A stretch of 64,000 nucleotides of DNA, from positions 372,001 through 436,000 of the forward strand of contig NZ_JAUSSH010000001.1 in NCBI RefSeq assembly GCF_030812255.1, in the 5' to 3' direction. Origin of the DNA: Paeniglutamicibacter psychrophenolicus (GTDB lineage Bacteria; Actinomycetota; Actinomycetes; Actinomycetales; Micrococcaceae). A program made the translations under genes and the position numbers. The notes below the pieces were generated by a model that saw only the letters and a list, made by a program, of their open reading frames with translations, had not been told where the DNA came from and made no database searches. Shown here piece after piece: positions 1-8,923 of the stretch; positions within the stretch are counted from its first letter, which is position 1; each line of letters begins with the position of its first letter.

Positions 1-60
1 TCCCTCGAGCAGGAGTCCGCGCGGAAACGGCTCACCGCCAAAGAGGTCGGATCCCCCTAA
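1..60 (+). CDS. possible C-terminal end of a gene cut by the window edge
   Basis: Frame 1 is open from the first base and ends in TAA at 58-60, giving a polar 19-residue tail (starts SLEQES, ends EVGSP). It may be the end of a gene that begins outside the window. The open stretch is too short to show coding bias or a family, so this is weakly supported. Confidence 0.2.
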   Translation, partial: SLEQESARKRLTAKEVGSP

Positions 61-493
61 TCCGTCCTGAGACGAGAGACAATGCGAGTACGCACCCGAG
101 CTCCCCAAGGCCGACCGAGGAGTATGCGATCTAGAGGCTCGACAGCAAGATCCATTCGCCACCCCCATCGGGCACATGGAACATCAGTTGTTCGGCGATC
201 GTATGCGCATCCGTACCTTACCGAGCAATAGTGTTTGATCCCGTTCAGAGTCCTTGGGTCTGTTCCAAGTTGTTCCTCTGTGAAGCAAGTTCAGCCAGCA
301 GACAGTAGGCCTCAGGCTCGACCGCCCACTTGCCGCCGTATGGTTTGTATCTATTGCTCATGGGACCTAAGCCACTTCACCAACAGCCTCAGTAGGACGA
401 CGATAGGAACACACAGAACCGAACCGGTCGACCGCCCCGAACACGCTACCTGCGCCGATGGGTCTGACTAGGCCGGCGTGAAGGACTGGGAAA
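61..493. other. no recognisable gene
   Basis: Only short overlapping open frames with no family resemblance are present. A GAAGGA ribosome binding site near the right end belongs to the gene starting at 494. Confidence 0.6.
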
Positions 494-1249
494 ATGACCG
501 TGAACGCGTCAGGAACGCTCAGCGAGGCGGGGATGCCAACGTGGCGTTCCCTCTACTTGGTGGCCGGGATCGGGTCTATCGCTTTTGTGCTGCTGTTGAT
601 CGGCGCGCTTGTCGTGGACTTCGTCGCTCCGCCGCCGGTGGATGGAGGTGCGGAGACGCTGGAGTTCATCGCCGCAAATAAGGTGCCCTATGTGCTGGAA
701 CAGGTGCTGTGGATCCTCCCGAATGTTCTCGCTGTGCTGGTCTTCGTCGCTCTTTTCATCGCGCTGAAACCCATCAACAAGAGCTTCGCCCTGGTCGGCG
801 CCCTCCTCGGGGCGTTGTCGTGGGCCACGTTCCTGGCCATCCCTGTCACCAGCCGTGGCTCGCTCACCCTCGTGTACCTCAGCGATCAGTATATGGCTGC
901 AGCCGTCGCGGAGCGCGACCGGTTCGCAATCGCTGCGGAGGCGATTGTGGCCGAGAACAACACCCCGGCGATTGTCGCTGTCCTGTCCGCCGCGGGCATC
1001 CTCCTGATCTCTGTCGTGATGACAAGAGGTGTCATGCCGCGCGCAATAGGATGGCTCGGAGTGGTGACTGGGGCGCTGGGCATGCTCAGCGAAGCACTCC
1101 GGTACGCCGCGCCATTTTTTTACTGGGGCTACGGCATCCTGCTCTGGGGCTGGTTCATCTCAGTCGGGGTCGCACTCATCTTGCTCGGCCGGCGGACACC
1201 ACGCGTGTCCGCCGATGGAGGGCTGATGGTCCCGCCAACGACCAACTAA
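494..1249 (+). CDS. DUF4386-like integral membrane protein
   Basis: 251 residues with about six hydrophobic segments (roughly residues 21-45, 72-93, 100-118, 158-177, 186-203 and 214-233). The layout, and a segment containing ALKPINKSFALVGALLG, resemble the DUF4386 family of membrane proteins of unknown role. The ATG at 494 follows GAAGGA at a good distance. It stands alone in a gene-poor stretch. The family call is from general resemblance; no function can be read from the sequence. Confidence 0.65.
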   Translation: MTVNASGTLSEAGMPTWRSLYLVAGIGSIAFVLLLIGALVVDFVAPPPVDGGAETLEFIAANKVPYVLEQVLWILPNVLAVLVFVALFIALKPINKSFALVGALLGALSWATFLAIPVTSRGSLTLVYLSDQYMAAAVAERDRFAIAAEAIVAENNTPAIVAVLSAAGILLISVVMTRGVMPRAIGWLGVVTGALGMLSEALRYAAPFFYWGYGILLWGWFISVGVALILLGRRTPRVSADGGLMVPPTTN

Positions 1250-1433
1250 AGCTCGGGGCCGATGGCTTCATTATCTCGTCATTCGAGTGGTAGAGCGTCG
1301 TCGTACGTGGGCGCCCGTCCGTGACAGCTTGATGCGCGCCGTGCCTTCTTGGACGTGCCGCTCAATCCTCCAGCGTTGCCTGAAAAGCGAATCTCTAGCA
1401 TGGCCCCGGGACTGGTAATCCAGCCGTGCCCCG

Positions 1434-2333
1434 TTATCGAAGATCGCGCTGGGTTGCCGAGATTGTTGGCGGGTTGGGCTCAGCCCGTTCTCGGTTGGGG
1501 ACGAGCATCCAGACCATGACCGCTGGAAGGATCGGTGCGACCGACGCGTATACGATGTTGGGAATGCTGAGAAAGATCGTCTGGTACGTCAGGATCATCG
1601 CGGCACTCAGGACATATGACCCGACTCCGACAATAATGCGCCGTGCGGGGGTGAGGCCCCCCGCGGCGATGAAAGCGAGCGCGAAGTTGATGAGGAAGGG
1701 TCCCACGAACAATCCTTGGACCTGCACGCTCAAAGACTGTTCGGCGTCGATGGTAGCGCCGGACAAGACGGCGAATACCACCGATATCAAGGCGTAGCCG
1801 ACGAAGGCTAGCGATGCCGAGACCAGCGCGCGCGCAAGACGTTCGAAGACTGGTGGAAGCCCTGCGAGCAGGCCTTCCGGGTGACGTTCGTAAAGGGCGA
1901 CGAGCACGCTGAAAGTGAGTGTCTGCACAAGCATCTCCGGCATCCCGATCGCGTGGTACCACAGAGGAAGCTGCGTGTAGGTGATGCCTTCGATTGAGGA
2001 CGGCGCTGCTGCCGAGGTGGACAAAATCCCGATGCCGACGAGGATCAACCACAACCAGAGCCATCCCAACCGCTGCGCGAAGATTTCACGGAAGGGCAGC
2101 AACACGGCCGCGATGATGATGCCACGAAACACCTGAATGACCGGGCCGATGAACAGAGACACCGATCCGAACTCGACCATGTAATCACGGATGACAGGCC
2201 GGGCGAACAACGACGCATAATCGAGCACGATCGACGCGACGATCCCGACCACCAGATACGTGAGGACATGCAACATCGTCGCCCGCATGAGAAAGCGAAA
2301 GGTCCGCGCTCTTGGTTCCACTTTCGTGTTCAT
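1434..2333 (-). CDS. multi-pass membrane protein of unknown function
   Basis: 299 residues from the ATG at 2333; a TTG four codons upstream also keeps the frame. Seven or so hydrophobic helices are visible, beginning with one at about residues 20-40, and the C-terminal tail is polar. I do not recognise the family. The part of the gene at 2101-2306, encoding about residues 10-78, is present a second time at 5812-6017 at about 95% identity, so a second copy or relative of this gene once existed. No convincing Shine-Dalgarno lies in front of either start. Confidence 0.6.
   Translation of the reverse strand: MNTKVEPRARTFRFLMRATMLHVLTYLVVGIVASIVLDYASLFARPVIRDYMVEFGSVSLFIGPVIQVFRGIIIAAVLLPFREIFAQRLGWLWLWLILVGIGILSTSAAAPSSIEGITYTQLPLWYHAIGMPEMLVQTLTFSVLVALYERHPEGLLAGLPPVFERLARALVSASLAFVGYALISVVFAVLSGATIDAEQSLSVQVQGLFVGPFLINFALAFIAAGGLTPARRIIVGVGSYVLSAAMILTYQTIFLSIPNIVYASVAPILPAVMVWMLVPNRERAEPNPPTISATQRDLR
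2101..2306. repeat. 206-bp duplicated block, copy 1 (intact gene)
   Basis: This block matches 5812-6017 in the same orientation over 206 bp with about nine substitutions and no gaps; four of the substitutions cluster near its left end. Here it lies inside the intact minus-strand membrane protein gene, so this is the parental context. Confidence 0.9.
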
Positions 2334-3003
2334 GCGAGTAGTCAAGCCCGCGTACCGACGGACCGCGAGAGGCGAAGGTCCCGGCAGAATTGCTTATCAA
2401 ACGCGCCTTGAGCTTGGGCCTCGGCCGTCTCGCCACGAAAGTGTTCGGATTGTCATCGCGCGTGTACGCGGGCTGCTAGCCCACGCGCTCCTCATGCAAC
2501 AGGTTCCTTGGCTTCCCGCATGCCGGTCGTTCACCGGAACTCGTGCAGATGGCTTCGGATATTTTCGAGGCTGCGTTTTTCCGCAGGTTTCATAAATCCG
2601 CGGGGCGAGGTCCCAGGGAAAGGGAATCAGGGCTGGCAGGCCGCTGCACTTGGTTAGCCGGCCCCCAAGACCGGCTACATCAATCACTATCCTGGGGTTA
2701 CCTCAAGATCGCCATCTGGTATTGCACAAGATCATGGCAATGTTTTCGGCAGGCCGAATCGATCGCTCTAACCCGTAAGGCCGGGGAGCGGCCGGCATTC
2801 CGGCGATCTGCCGGGAGGCCCCGCCCGGTGTGTGTATTAGTGCATCAGGCGGGGCCGATTCAACGTGGCAGTGAGTAACGTGGAAAGGCCGGTGTGTTCC
2901 AGCGGCGGTAAAGGCGACTGGGACCACATAGACTCGAAGCTGTCTCCCGACGACACAGTGCCGGGGATGTCCGCGAGACCTATACCCGTGTTCAAGGAGT
3001 CTC
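2334..3003. other. 670-bp intergenic region before the cation ATPase
   Basis: No supported gene. It is GC-rich with several short inverted repeats around 2780-2830, and ends in AAGGAG at 2995-2999, which serves the ATG at 3004. It presumably holds the ATPase promoter; no clear -35/-10 pair was identified. Confidence 0.5.
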
Positions 3004-5847
3004 ATGTTGTCCGGAGCAGCAGCCACCGCCCCCGAACAAGCTTGGCATCTGCGGGACACGGGGGAGGCGTTTGCCGCCTTCCGTGTGGTTCCGGCAACGG
3101 GTTTGGAATCAGGCGAAGCCGCACGCCGGCTCCGCTTGGAGGGACCGAACGAACTTCGCGCCGCGACGCCGGTGCCGCTGTGGCTAAAGGTGCTGGCCCA
3201 GTTTCAGGAGCCGCTGATCTACTTGCTGTTGGTGGCTATCGCCATCTCCTTGGGTGCCTGGGCGGTGGAGGGCGCGATCGGTGTGCCCGTCGATGCGGTG
3301 GTTATCGCGGTGGTGGTGCTCCTCAATGGGATGCTGGGATTCGTTCAGGAGAGCAAGGCGGAGAACGCCGTCGCTGCCCTGCAGTCCATGACGGCGGCCA
3401 ACTCCGCGGTATGGCGCGATGGCGAGCTGAAATCGGTCCCGTCGGCTGAGTTGGTCCGGGGCGACATCCTGGTCCTAAGCGAGGGGGATGCGGTCGGGGC
3501 CGATGCCCGGTTGATCACCGCAGCCTCGCTGCGCATATCCGAGGCGTCGCTGACCGGAGAGAGCGAATCGGTCACCAAGGACCCCCGGACCCTCAGCGGC
3601 AAGGTGCCGCTCGGTGACCGCCAGAACATGGTCTTCAAGGGGACCTGCGTCGTCCAAAGAGTCGGCCGCGCGGTCGTCACAGGGACGGCAATGGGCACCG
3701 AAGTGGGAGCCATCGCGGGCCTGCTGGAACGGACCGAAGCCGACCCAACTCCACTCCAGAGGGAAATCGCGGAAGTCAGCAAACTGCTCGGCATTACGGT
3801 CGTGGTCATCGCCGTGGTCGTGATGGCCACCGTCATTCTCGTCAACGATGTCTCCTCGTTGCCGGACTTGGTAATGGTCCTCCTGCTGGGGGTTTCCCTT
3901 GCGGTGGCCGCCGTGCCCGAAGGACTCCCGGCCGTCCTCTCGGTCGTTCTGTCAATCGGTGTCCAACGCATGGCCCGACGCAAGGCGGTCGTGAAGCAGC
4001 TTCACTCGGTGGAAACCCTGGGCTGCGCCACGGTCATTGCCTCGGACAAGACCGGGACGCTGACCCGGAATGAGATGACGATCGGCCGGATCTCCACGGC
4101 TTCGGGGCACATCGAGCTCACCGGCGTTGGCTACCGTCCCGAAGGCCAGGTTCTCCAGGAGGGGCAGGAGGCCAACGACCCGCGGGTACTGCAGGAGGCC
4201 CTCATGGTGCTGGCGGGCGGCACCTTCGCCAATAACGCCCAGTTGACGGATGTCGACGGCGAGTGGCAGATCCAGGGTGACCCCACGGAAGCGGCCTTCC
4301 TGGTTGCGGCCCGAAAACTAAAGGGGGTGAGCGAACGCGTCGGGGAGTTTGAACGGCAGGCAGAGGTCCCGTTCACCTCGGAGCGGAAGCTGATGTCGGC
4401 TCTGGCGCGCCATAAGAAGCTCGATGACCTCACCCTGGTCACCAAGGGCGCCCCGGACGTGCTTCTGAGGCGCTGCATCCGGATGCAGGTCGGCGGGGAC
4501 GTTGTCCCGTTGGACGAAGCCCTGCGCAGCAAGGCTCTGGCCGACGTGGAGGCGCTGTCGGCGCAGGCTTTCCGCACCTTGGGCGTGGCCTACCGGAGGT
4601 ACGCGGCGCACGAGCGCCACGAATTGGAGGTGGTCGACGAGCAGGATGAAAGCGCCTTGGTATACCTCGGGGTGGCGGGCATCATCGACCCCCCGCGCAC
4701 CGAAGCGGCCGTGGCTGTGGCCGAGGCCCGTCGCGCCGGCATTCGCGTGGTGATGATTACCGGGGACCATCCGGTGACCGCCGCGCGCATCGCCAGTGAC
4801 CTGGGCATCTGCGAACCGGGGCAGCGTGCCGTCACGGGGGCCCAGCTCGATCAGCTGGACGCCGCGGCACTGCGCTCCGTCACGGCGTCCACCTCCGTCT
4901 ATGCGCGCGTTTCCCCGCACAACAAGCTTCAGATCATCGATGCGCTGCAGGCGCAGGGAAACGTCGTGGCCATGACCGGGGATGGCGTCAACGACGCCCC
5001 AGCCCTGAAGTCCGCCGACATCGGCATCGCCATGGGCGTCACGGGGACCGAGGTGACCAAGGAAGCCTCGAAGATGATCCTCGCCGATGACAATTTCGCC
5101 ACGATTGTCTCCGCGGTGCGCCAGGGCCGGGTCATCTTCGACAACATCGAAAAGTTCCTGCGCTACCTGCTCTCCTCCAACATGGGGGAGGTTTTCACGG
5201 TCTTCCTCGGGGTGGTCTTCGCCGGCACCATGGGTTTGGCCGGTGCCGGCGGCGAGGCCGTGGCGTTGCCGCTGCTGGCCACGCAGATCCTGTGGATCAA
5301 CCTTGTCACCGACTCGGGCCCGGCACTGGCCCTGGGGATGGACCCGGAAATGGGCGACGTGATGGCCCGGCCGCCGCGAAAATTGACGGACCGGATTCTC
5401 GGGCGGCGGATGTGGGCCGGGATCCTGGGCATAGGGCTGGTGATGGGCCTCGCCTCGCTGGTGACCATCGACGTCTTCCTGCCCGGCGGCCTCGTCAACG
5501 GGTCCGGCTCCCTGGACGTCGCCCGGACGGCGGGGTTCACCACATTGGTCCTCGCTCAGTTGTTCAACGCCTTCAGCTCGCGTTCGGGCACGGCCAGCGC
5601 CTTCCACCGGCTGTTCGTCAACAAGTGGCTGTGGGGCGCGGTGCTAGCGGCCGCCGCACTTCAGTTGGCGGTGGTTGAGCTGCCGCTGCTGCAGCGCGCC
5701 TTCGGGACGGCCTCCCTGAACCCGATGCAGTGGGCCGTGTGCATCGCCATGGCCTCGAGCGTGTTGTGGTTCGACGAGCTGCGCAAAATGCTCTACAGGA
5801 TGGTGGATCGAAACACGGCCGCGATGATGATGCCCCAGAATACCTGA
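3004..5847 (+). CDS. P2-type cation-transporting ATPase with a replaced C-terminus
   Basis: A 947-residue P-type ATPase of the Ca2+/cation group (PacL, CtpF and MgtA relatives), which uses ATP to move a cation across the membrane. Visible parts in order: N-terminal cation ATPase domain (about 10-80), membrane helices M1-M2, actuator with TGES (T184), the phosphorylation motif DKTGTLT (D348), nucleotide-binding domain, hinge GDGVNDAP (D660) and a C-terminal helical domain. AAGGAG sits 5 bp before the ATG. The last dozen codons lie inside the duplicated block at 5812-6017 rather than in native sequence, so the true C-terminal end has been lost or swapped. The last membrane segments look complete, so the protein may still work. 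CtpF of Mycobacterium is a dormancy-regulon member, which fits the stress genes that follow. The ion cannot be told from sequence. Confidence 0.93.
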   Translation: MLSGAAATAPEQAWHLRDTGEAFAAFRVVPATGLESGEAARRLRLEGPNELRAATPVPLWLKVLAQFQEPLIYLLLVAIAISLGAWAVEGAIGVPVDAVVIAVVVLLNGMLGFVQESKAENAVAALQSMTAANSAVWRDGELKSVPSAELVRGDILVLSEGDAVGADARLITAASLRISEASLTGESESVTKDPRTLSGKVPLGDRQNMVFKGTCVVQRVGRAVVTGTAMGTEVGAIAGLLERTEADPTPLQREIAEVSKLLGITVVVIAVVVMATVILVNDVSSLPDLVMVLLLGVSLAVAAVPEGLPAVLSVVLSIGVQRMARRKAVVKQLHSVETLGCATVIASDKTGTLTRNEMTIGRISTASGHIELTGVGYRPEGQVLQEGQEANDPRVLQEALMVLAGGTFANNAQLTDVDGEWQIQGDPTEAAFLVAARKLKGVSERVGEFERQAEVPFTSERKLMSALARHKKLDDLTLVTKGAPDVLLRRCIRMQVGGDVVPLDEALRSKALADVEALSAQAFRTLGVAYRRYAAHERHELEVVDEQDESALVYLGVAGIIDPPRTEAAVAVAEARRAGIRVVMITGDHPVTAARIASDLGICEPGQRAVTGAQLDQLDAAALRSVTASTSVYARVSPHNKLQIIDALQAQGNVVAMTGDGVNDAPALKSADIGIAMGVTGTEVTKEASKMILADDNFATIVSAVRQGRVIFDNIEKFLRYLLSSNMGEVFTVFLGVVFAGTMGLAGAGGEAVALPLLATQILWINLVTDSGPALALGMDPEMGDVMARPPRKLTDRILGRRMWAGILGIGLVMGLASLVTIDVFLPGGLVNGSGSLDVARTAGFTTLVLAQLFNAFSSRSGTASAFHRLFVNKWLWGAVLAAAALQLAVVELPLLQRAFGTASLNPMQWAVCIAMASSVLWFDELRKMLYRMVDRNTAAMMMPQNT

Positions 5848-6017
5848 ATGACCGGGCCGATGAACAGAGACACCGACCCGAACTCGACCATGTAATCACG
5901 GATAACAGGCCGGGCGAGCAACGACGCGTAATCGAGCACGATCGACGCGACGATCCCAACCACCAGATACGTGAGGACATGCAACATCGTCGCCCGCATG
6001 AGAAAGCGAAAGGTCCG
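5812..6017. repeat. 206-bp duplicated block, copy 2 (rearrangement junction)
   Basis: Truncated second copy of 2101-2306. On the minus strand it encodes about residues 10-78 of the membrane protein. Its left end coincides with the end of the ATPase gene and its right end abuts umuC sequence starting mid-gene. The shared hexamer GGTCCG at the right boundary would fit microhomology-mediated joining. Confidence 0.9.
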
Positions 6018-6375
6018 GTAATCGTGCTGTCAAACAACGACGGCTGCGCCGTCGCCCGGTCGGAAGATGCCAAGGCCCTGGGCATCGAAATGGGTGCCCC
6101 CTGGTTCAAGCTCGCCCCCACCGCCGATTCCCTATAGCTGGTCGCCAAATCCAGCAACTACGAGCTCTATGGGGACCTCTCGGCCCGAACCATGCAACTT
6201 CTGGGCCGGCATTCGGCCTGGGTTGAGGTCTACAGCATTGACGAGGCATTCCTGGGCGTCCGCGGAACCCTGCCGGAACTGCAAGCCCTGGCCCGACGGA
6301 TGAAGCAGGACGTGATGGACCACCTTGGACTGCCGGTCTGCGTGGGATCGCCAAAACTACCGGTACAGCCGAGTT
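6018..6375 (+). pseudogene. umuC: umuC-like Y-family DNA polymerase fragment
   Basis: The translation enters the UmuC family at the VIVLSNNDG motif and continues through DAKALGIEMGAPWFK, SSNYELYGDLS and the catalytic YSIDEAF. The first roughly 28 residues expected before VIVLSNND are missing, cut off by the duplicated block. A TAG at 6135-6137 interrupts the frame, after which the same frame continues. Homology fades after PVCVG near 6350, where another frame briefly takes over, so the C-terminal two thirds are absent. An intact UmuC is the lesion-bypass polymerase of SOS repair (about 420 residues); this remnant cannot make it. Confidence 0.85.
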
Positions 6376-6469
6376 TCGTTAGTGGCCTATTCGACTGGCG
6401 CTACACGGACTGAAAACCACTCCTATACGGGTCCCGCCGGTTCCTAGGGCAAGGGCTGACCATCCCAAA

Positions 6470-6843
6470 GAGACGCAGCAAAGCACGCTGCTCAACGACC
6501 TGCTTGAGTCCAGCGACGTGGCCGGGGAAACGGCCATCGTGTGGAACGCCCACCAGAAAATGCGACTGATTTACTACGTCCAGCACGCCGACGCACCCGA
6601 GCAGGGCCAGGCGCTACTCAGCAATTTCAGCGACTGCCCGATCCCAGAGATCAAACGACTCGGCAAGACCTTCGAGGAATGGCAGAACCAGCCCTGCGCC
6701 CATTTCTCCACCAAGAATGCCTCCAGCGGCCACACCGAGTTCATCAACATCGTCATCGAAATCGACCGCAGGATTGCGCGTGATTCCGCAACTTCGAGGG
6801 GCGCCGCATCCGCACGTGCTCTCCGCCGACGGCCACCGCTACT
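6470..6843 (+). pseudogene. ISL3-family transposase remnant
   Basis: The frame containing SDCPIPEIKRLGKTFEEW and then HTEFINIVIEIDRRIAR matches the C-terminal DDE region of ISL3 transposases (a CPIPE..RLG.TL..W block, then GTEAIN..IE..RR.A.GFR). After RIAR at about 6780 the family continues in another frame with FRNFEGRRIRT, so a frameshift is present. The N-terminal half and both terminal inverted repeats are missing. It marks an old insertion beside the umuC fragment. Confidence 0.75.
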
Positions 6844-7282
6844 AACCGACTCCGGACGTCCACTCCAAATTCCGATGCGCCGTATTGACCGCGGATATCT
6901 GTGCGGCGAATCCCCAACCCTTATCTCATTGACGGAACGAAGCTTACGAACGTCGTTCCAATGCGGGGTGACCACTTGCACGCGCGTATGACGTCAGGGT
7001 TTGCCAACGGTGCGATCCCTCAACAGAGGATTCGTGGGATTGAGGGGAATCACGTAAAGAGCTCGAACTGTGGCTCCGGATGTTAAGGACGGCGGTGTTT
7101 TCCCGGCCGTCTCGGTTTTGCGCCGGCACGTGAATCCGAGCGAGTCCAAGGAAGAGATGGTCGCGTTCTGTTCAACTGGAATGTCGGACAGAGGCCATTG
7201 AGTCAGGGATTGGGAATGGCCTGGCTTTCCAATGGTGTGGCGAGTAGCGTTAGGAAACTCAGCTTGGTGATTGGAGAATTCC
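6844..7282. other. no gene; upstream region of a stress-protein gene
   Basis: No supported coding region. The segment carries the upstream DNA of the universal stress protein gene at 7283, with TTGGAGA just before the start. No DosR-like box as good as those at 10833 or 13944 was found here. Confidence 0.5.
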
Positions 7283-7735
7283 ATGAAACACGAATCAGGA
7301 ATCTCGAAAATTGTTGTGGGAGTAGACGGCTCGGATGCTGCCCTTGAAGCGCTCAGGCACGCGCGGTATCTCGCGGGAGCCCTAGATGCACGCATTGAAG
7401 CTATCGGTTGCTGGGATTATCCCCGGACAAATGATGGCTACATGATGGCGGGTATGGCGGAGCTCGAGGAGAGCGCCGAGAAGACAATCAAAGAAGCTGT
7501 CACACAAGTCTTCGGATCCGATGCTCCGGCCAACCTCCAGATCAATCTGGTTCAGGGAGATCCGAGGCCTGCTCTCACCCGAGCCAGCGAAAATGCCGAC
7601 CTGCTCATAATCGGGAGAAGGGGCCACAGCCGGCTCGCCGGCCTGCTCATTGGATCGGTCAGTTCCTTTTGCATCGCTAACGCCAAGTGCCCCGTCTTGG
7701 TGGCTCACGCGTCGGATGATGACGGGAATGAATGA
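7283..7735 (+). CDS. universal stress protein (Usp family)
   Basis: 150 residues, one UspA domain. The N-terminal IVVGVDGSDAALEALRHA strand-loop-helix and the C-terminal G-2x-G-9x-G-S nucleotide-binding motif (GRRG through LLIGS) are both present, so ATP binding is expected. The start is the ATG at 7283 after TTGGAGA; an in-frame TTG upstream is unlikely. It is a close paralogue of the gene at 20298, sharing GCWDYPR and GLLIGSVSS, but intact at the position where that one has a stop. Usp proteins support survival in non-growing or oxygen-limited cells; the neighbouring ATPase, kinase and Hsp20 support such a role here. Confidence 0.9.
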   Translation: MKHESGISKIVVGVDGSDAALEALRHARYLAGALDARIEAIGCWDYPRTNDGYMMAGMAELEESAEKTIKEAVTQVFGSDAPANLQINLVQGDPRPALTRASENADLLIIGRRGHSRLAGLLIGSVSSFCIANAKCPVLVAHASDDDGNE

Positions 7736-8398
7736 TCGCCACCCTGTCCGGCTGCCTCGTTGCCTTCTTCCACGTAGAAACGGATTTATCCGTGCGCAAG
7801 GGCCATTTCGATGTTGGCGTCGGATGATCAAGTGCTGTGCAAGGGCGGTTCCCAGCATCACGATGGCAATCAGTAGCGCGAACCAGACACTGTGATCCAG
7901 ACATCTCTGTCAACATGAATGTGGATTCCCAAAACGACCGCAAGAAGGCTTTCTGCCAGCCAAGTGACTCCAGGCACTGCGGGCACGCTGGTGGTTGCTC
8001 CGGCCGGATTCGTTTCTTGGTGTTCAAGGAAAGTTGTTAGCCAGTTCTTGCCGGTGGTGGAGTGCATTGTTTCGGTTGCGGCTCGGGTGATGGAGACACT
8101 CGCTCATTCCAATCATCCTGTAATCAGTGGCGCGGATAGAGCAAGCACCGTGCCCTGGCGACCGGCGGGTACGTTGCCTTTCGTGACTGGAGGTGTCCCT
8201 TCAGACCCCCCTGGCTCCCAACTGGGGTGGTCTTGCTCAGTACTGCGAAGACCTCGAGTATCTCTGTGATCCAGGACCCAATCATGTGGCTTTAGACCCT
8301 TCCGTCCGTCCGGTGAACCATGGAGTGTTGAGGTGCCAGGTTGTTGAGGTGGTATGCCGGCGCCAGGGTTCTGGCCCGCTAGTGTGAGGAGGGGGACC
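7736..8398. other. 660-bp stretch without a recognisable gene
   Basis: Both strands carry only short, compositionally unconvincing open frames. The last bases hold GAGGAGGGGG, the ribosome binding site of the DUF3040 gene. Confidence 0.5.
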
Positions 8399-8719
8399 GT
8401 GTCGCTTTCGGCTCGTGAAGAAGAGATCCTGCAGTCCTTGGAAGAGGATTTGTCAGACCAGTATCCCGTGCTTGAACGAAGACTAAAGCACTTCGCAAGT
8501 CTCTCCGGCAGTGGTTGGATGCTGGGCATCGGGTTCCTGTATCTCCTCTGTCTCCTCCCGGGACTGGGACTGATGTTTCTGGGTTTGTTCAGCAGCTCCA
8601 CGTGGTTGGGCGTCTTGGCGTGCCTCGTCTTGAACGGTGGCGCGTATCTCGCGTCAGTGAGGGTGAATCCCGGTAGCCTGCTTCGCCTGAATCGCGCGCA
8701 ATCCGCTCCTTCTACATGA
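8399..8719 (+). CDS. DUF3040 small membrane protein
   Basis: 106 residues starting at GTG 8399, which follows GAGGAGGGGG closely. The opening SLSAREEEILQSLEEDL is the signature of DUF3040, an actinobacterial family with an amphipathic N-terminal helix followed by two transmembrane helices, seen here at about residues 39-61 and 65-83. The molecular role is unknown. It lies between a Usp gene and the GAF kinase, consistent with a stress role, which is inference. Confidence 0.8.
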   Translation: MSLSAREEEILQSLEEDLSDQYPVLERRLKHFASLSGSGWMLGIGFLYLLCLLPGLGLMFLGLFSSSTWLGVLACLVLNGGAYLASVRVNPGSLLRLNRAQSAPST

Positions 8720-8923
8720 CTTGGAGCCCCTGCCCGCGGTGGATGATACCCGCCACGCATCGACCGAGCGTTCTGGGCAGTGGCTCCTCTTTCCGGTCAG
8801 ACCTTGGGGTGCTTCACGACTGGTCCACAGCGGCCGCAACAGTGCCTACTTGATCCGAATTGCCGCTGTTTTCTCAAGTCAATGCCGGACTCTGAACGAT
8901 CTTTCCATGCGGTCGATATGCCC

